A stretch of 13,326 bases of DNA, taken from contig JAZTYO010000002.1 in assembly GCA_045636945.1 (NCBI GenBank), positions 1 through 13,326 of the forward strand. The letters run 5' to 3'. This document shows positions 12,816 through 13,326 of the stretch, one piece after another. Below the pieces are notes generated by a model. The model saw only the letters and a program-made list of their open reading frames with translations, did no database searches and was not told where the DNA came from. Within the stretch, counting starts at the first letter, position 1. Every line of letters begins with the position of its first letter. Source of the DNA: UMGS172 sp045636945 (GTDB lineage Bacteria > Bacillota > Clostridia > Oscillospirales > Acutalibacteraceae). A program made the translations under genes and the position numbers.

Positions 12816-12839
12816 ATCTTATTTGAGGAGATTATTATT

Positions 12840-13304
12840 ATGTTTAGTTACGACAACATTGGTGGAAAAATTAAAAGCTGGGCGAAATGGATATTCGCAG
12901 TTGAGGCAATCGCCGCAGTAGTCGGCGGCTTTATTATTGTGGATCAAGATGAGGATATGATACTTCTTGGATTGCTGGTTGTTGTCTTTGGTCCTATTGT
13001 TGCGTGGGTGTCTTCCTGGCTCTTGTATGGTTTTGGTCAATTAATTGAGAACAGCGATATTATCGCAGAAGAATACAATCGCAAAAACGAAAAGCACGAA
13101 AAGGTTGTTGCCAAAAACAACGCAAAAAAGGAAGCTCAACGCCGTGAAAAAGCTAAAGTTATTATCGCAAATCCAGATATTGCTGATGTCGAGTATATTG
13201 ATATCACTTGTCCAAACTGCAAAGAGGAATTATCCTATATAAAAGAGCAACTTAAAAGCGGAGATGTAATTTGTCCAATGTGCGATACTCATATATCCTT
13301 ATAA
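12840..13304 (+). CDS. Membrane protein with C-terminal zinc ribbon, unknown function
   Basis: I do not recognise a named family. The 154-residue protein has two hydrophobic segments (about 14-34 and 40-64) that would form a membrane hairpin, then a lysine/glutamate/alanine-rich helical stretch (about 75-108), and a zinc ribbon made of CPNC (C124, C127) and CPMC (C145, C148) near the C-terminus. The soluble part is probably cytoplasmic. ATG at 12840 has GAGGAG (12825-12830) 9 bases upstream. The only promoter is at 12644-12672, ahead of the structured leader and terminator, so it is likely controlled by attenuation. The gene is complete; 22 bases after the stop the window ends. Confidence 0.75.
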   Translation: MFSYDNIGGKIKSWAKWIFAVEAIAAVVGGFIIVDQDEDMILLGLLVVVFGPIVAWVSSWLLYGFGQLIENSDIIAEEYNRKNEKHEKVVAKNNAKKEAQRREKAKVIIANPDIADVEYIDITCPNCKEELSYIKEQLKSGDVICPMCDTHISL

Positions 13305-13326
13305 TTTTTGGATTTTATAAATGACT

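Overview
The window looks like chromosomal DNA of an anaerobic, low-to-moderate GC Firmicute, probably a Clostridia-type gut bacterium. The basis is an oxygen-sensitive class III ribonucleotide reductase under an NrdR-type promoter, strong AGGAGG-type ribosome binding sites, intrinsic terminators, and sigma-A promoters with 17-base spacers. No rRNA or tRNA gene was seen, so this placement is inferred from gene style only.

Bases 1-4284 hold a forward housekeeping operon: two NrdR boxes flanking and overlapping an extended -10 promoter, then nrdG, nrdD and a thioredoxin-reductase-like gene, closed by a hairpin. The NrdD carries a C-terminal glutaredoxin/NrdH-like CPNC domain. The neighbouring flavoprotein lacks the usual NADPH-phosphate HRRxxxR motif. 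Together they suggest a self-contained deoxynucleotide machine in which the flavoprotein reduces the redoxin domain built into the reductase.

Bases 4287-7591 are on the minus strand. They hold a PlsC-like acyltransferase overlapping a FlaR/adenylate-kinase-like P-loop protein by four bases, a second small P-loop kinase-like gene, and an AT-rich integral-membrane acyltransferase-3 gene with its own promoter. Between the last two lie a large nested dyad and a short decayed copy of the 3' end of a serine recombinase gene.

Bases about 7592-12640 look like accessory or mobile DNA. They contain two long gene-free stretches rich in repeats, a large serine recombinase, a tiny ORF that may start at AUA, an SSB-like protein with an intact DDNSLPF-type tail, and a tyrosine recombinase with all catalytic residues. 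The gene-free DNA holds AGTGCA repeats on one side and a run of consecutive perfect hairpins, direct repeats and a very AT-rich stretch on the other. SSB, two recombinases of different chemistry and a hairpin cluster together suggest an element with a single-stranded DNA stage, but no relaxase or replication initiator is visible here.

Bases 12644-13304 are a forward unit: a strong promoter, a rod-like structured leader RNA ending in an intrinsic terminator, and a small membrane protein with a C-terminal zinc ribbon. This has the layout of a riboswitch or other attenuation leader, and I could not assign it to a known class.
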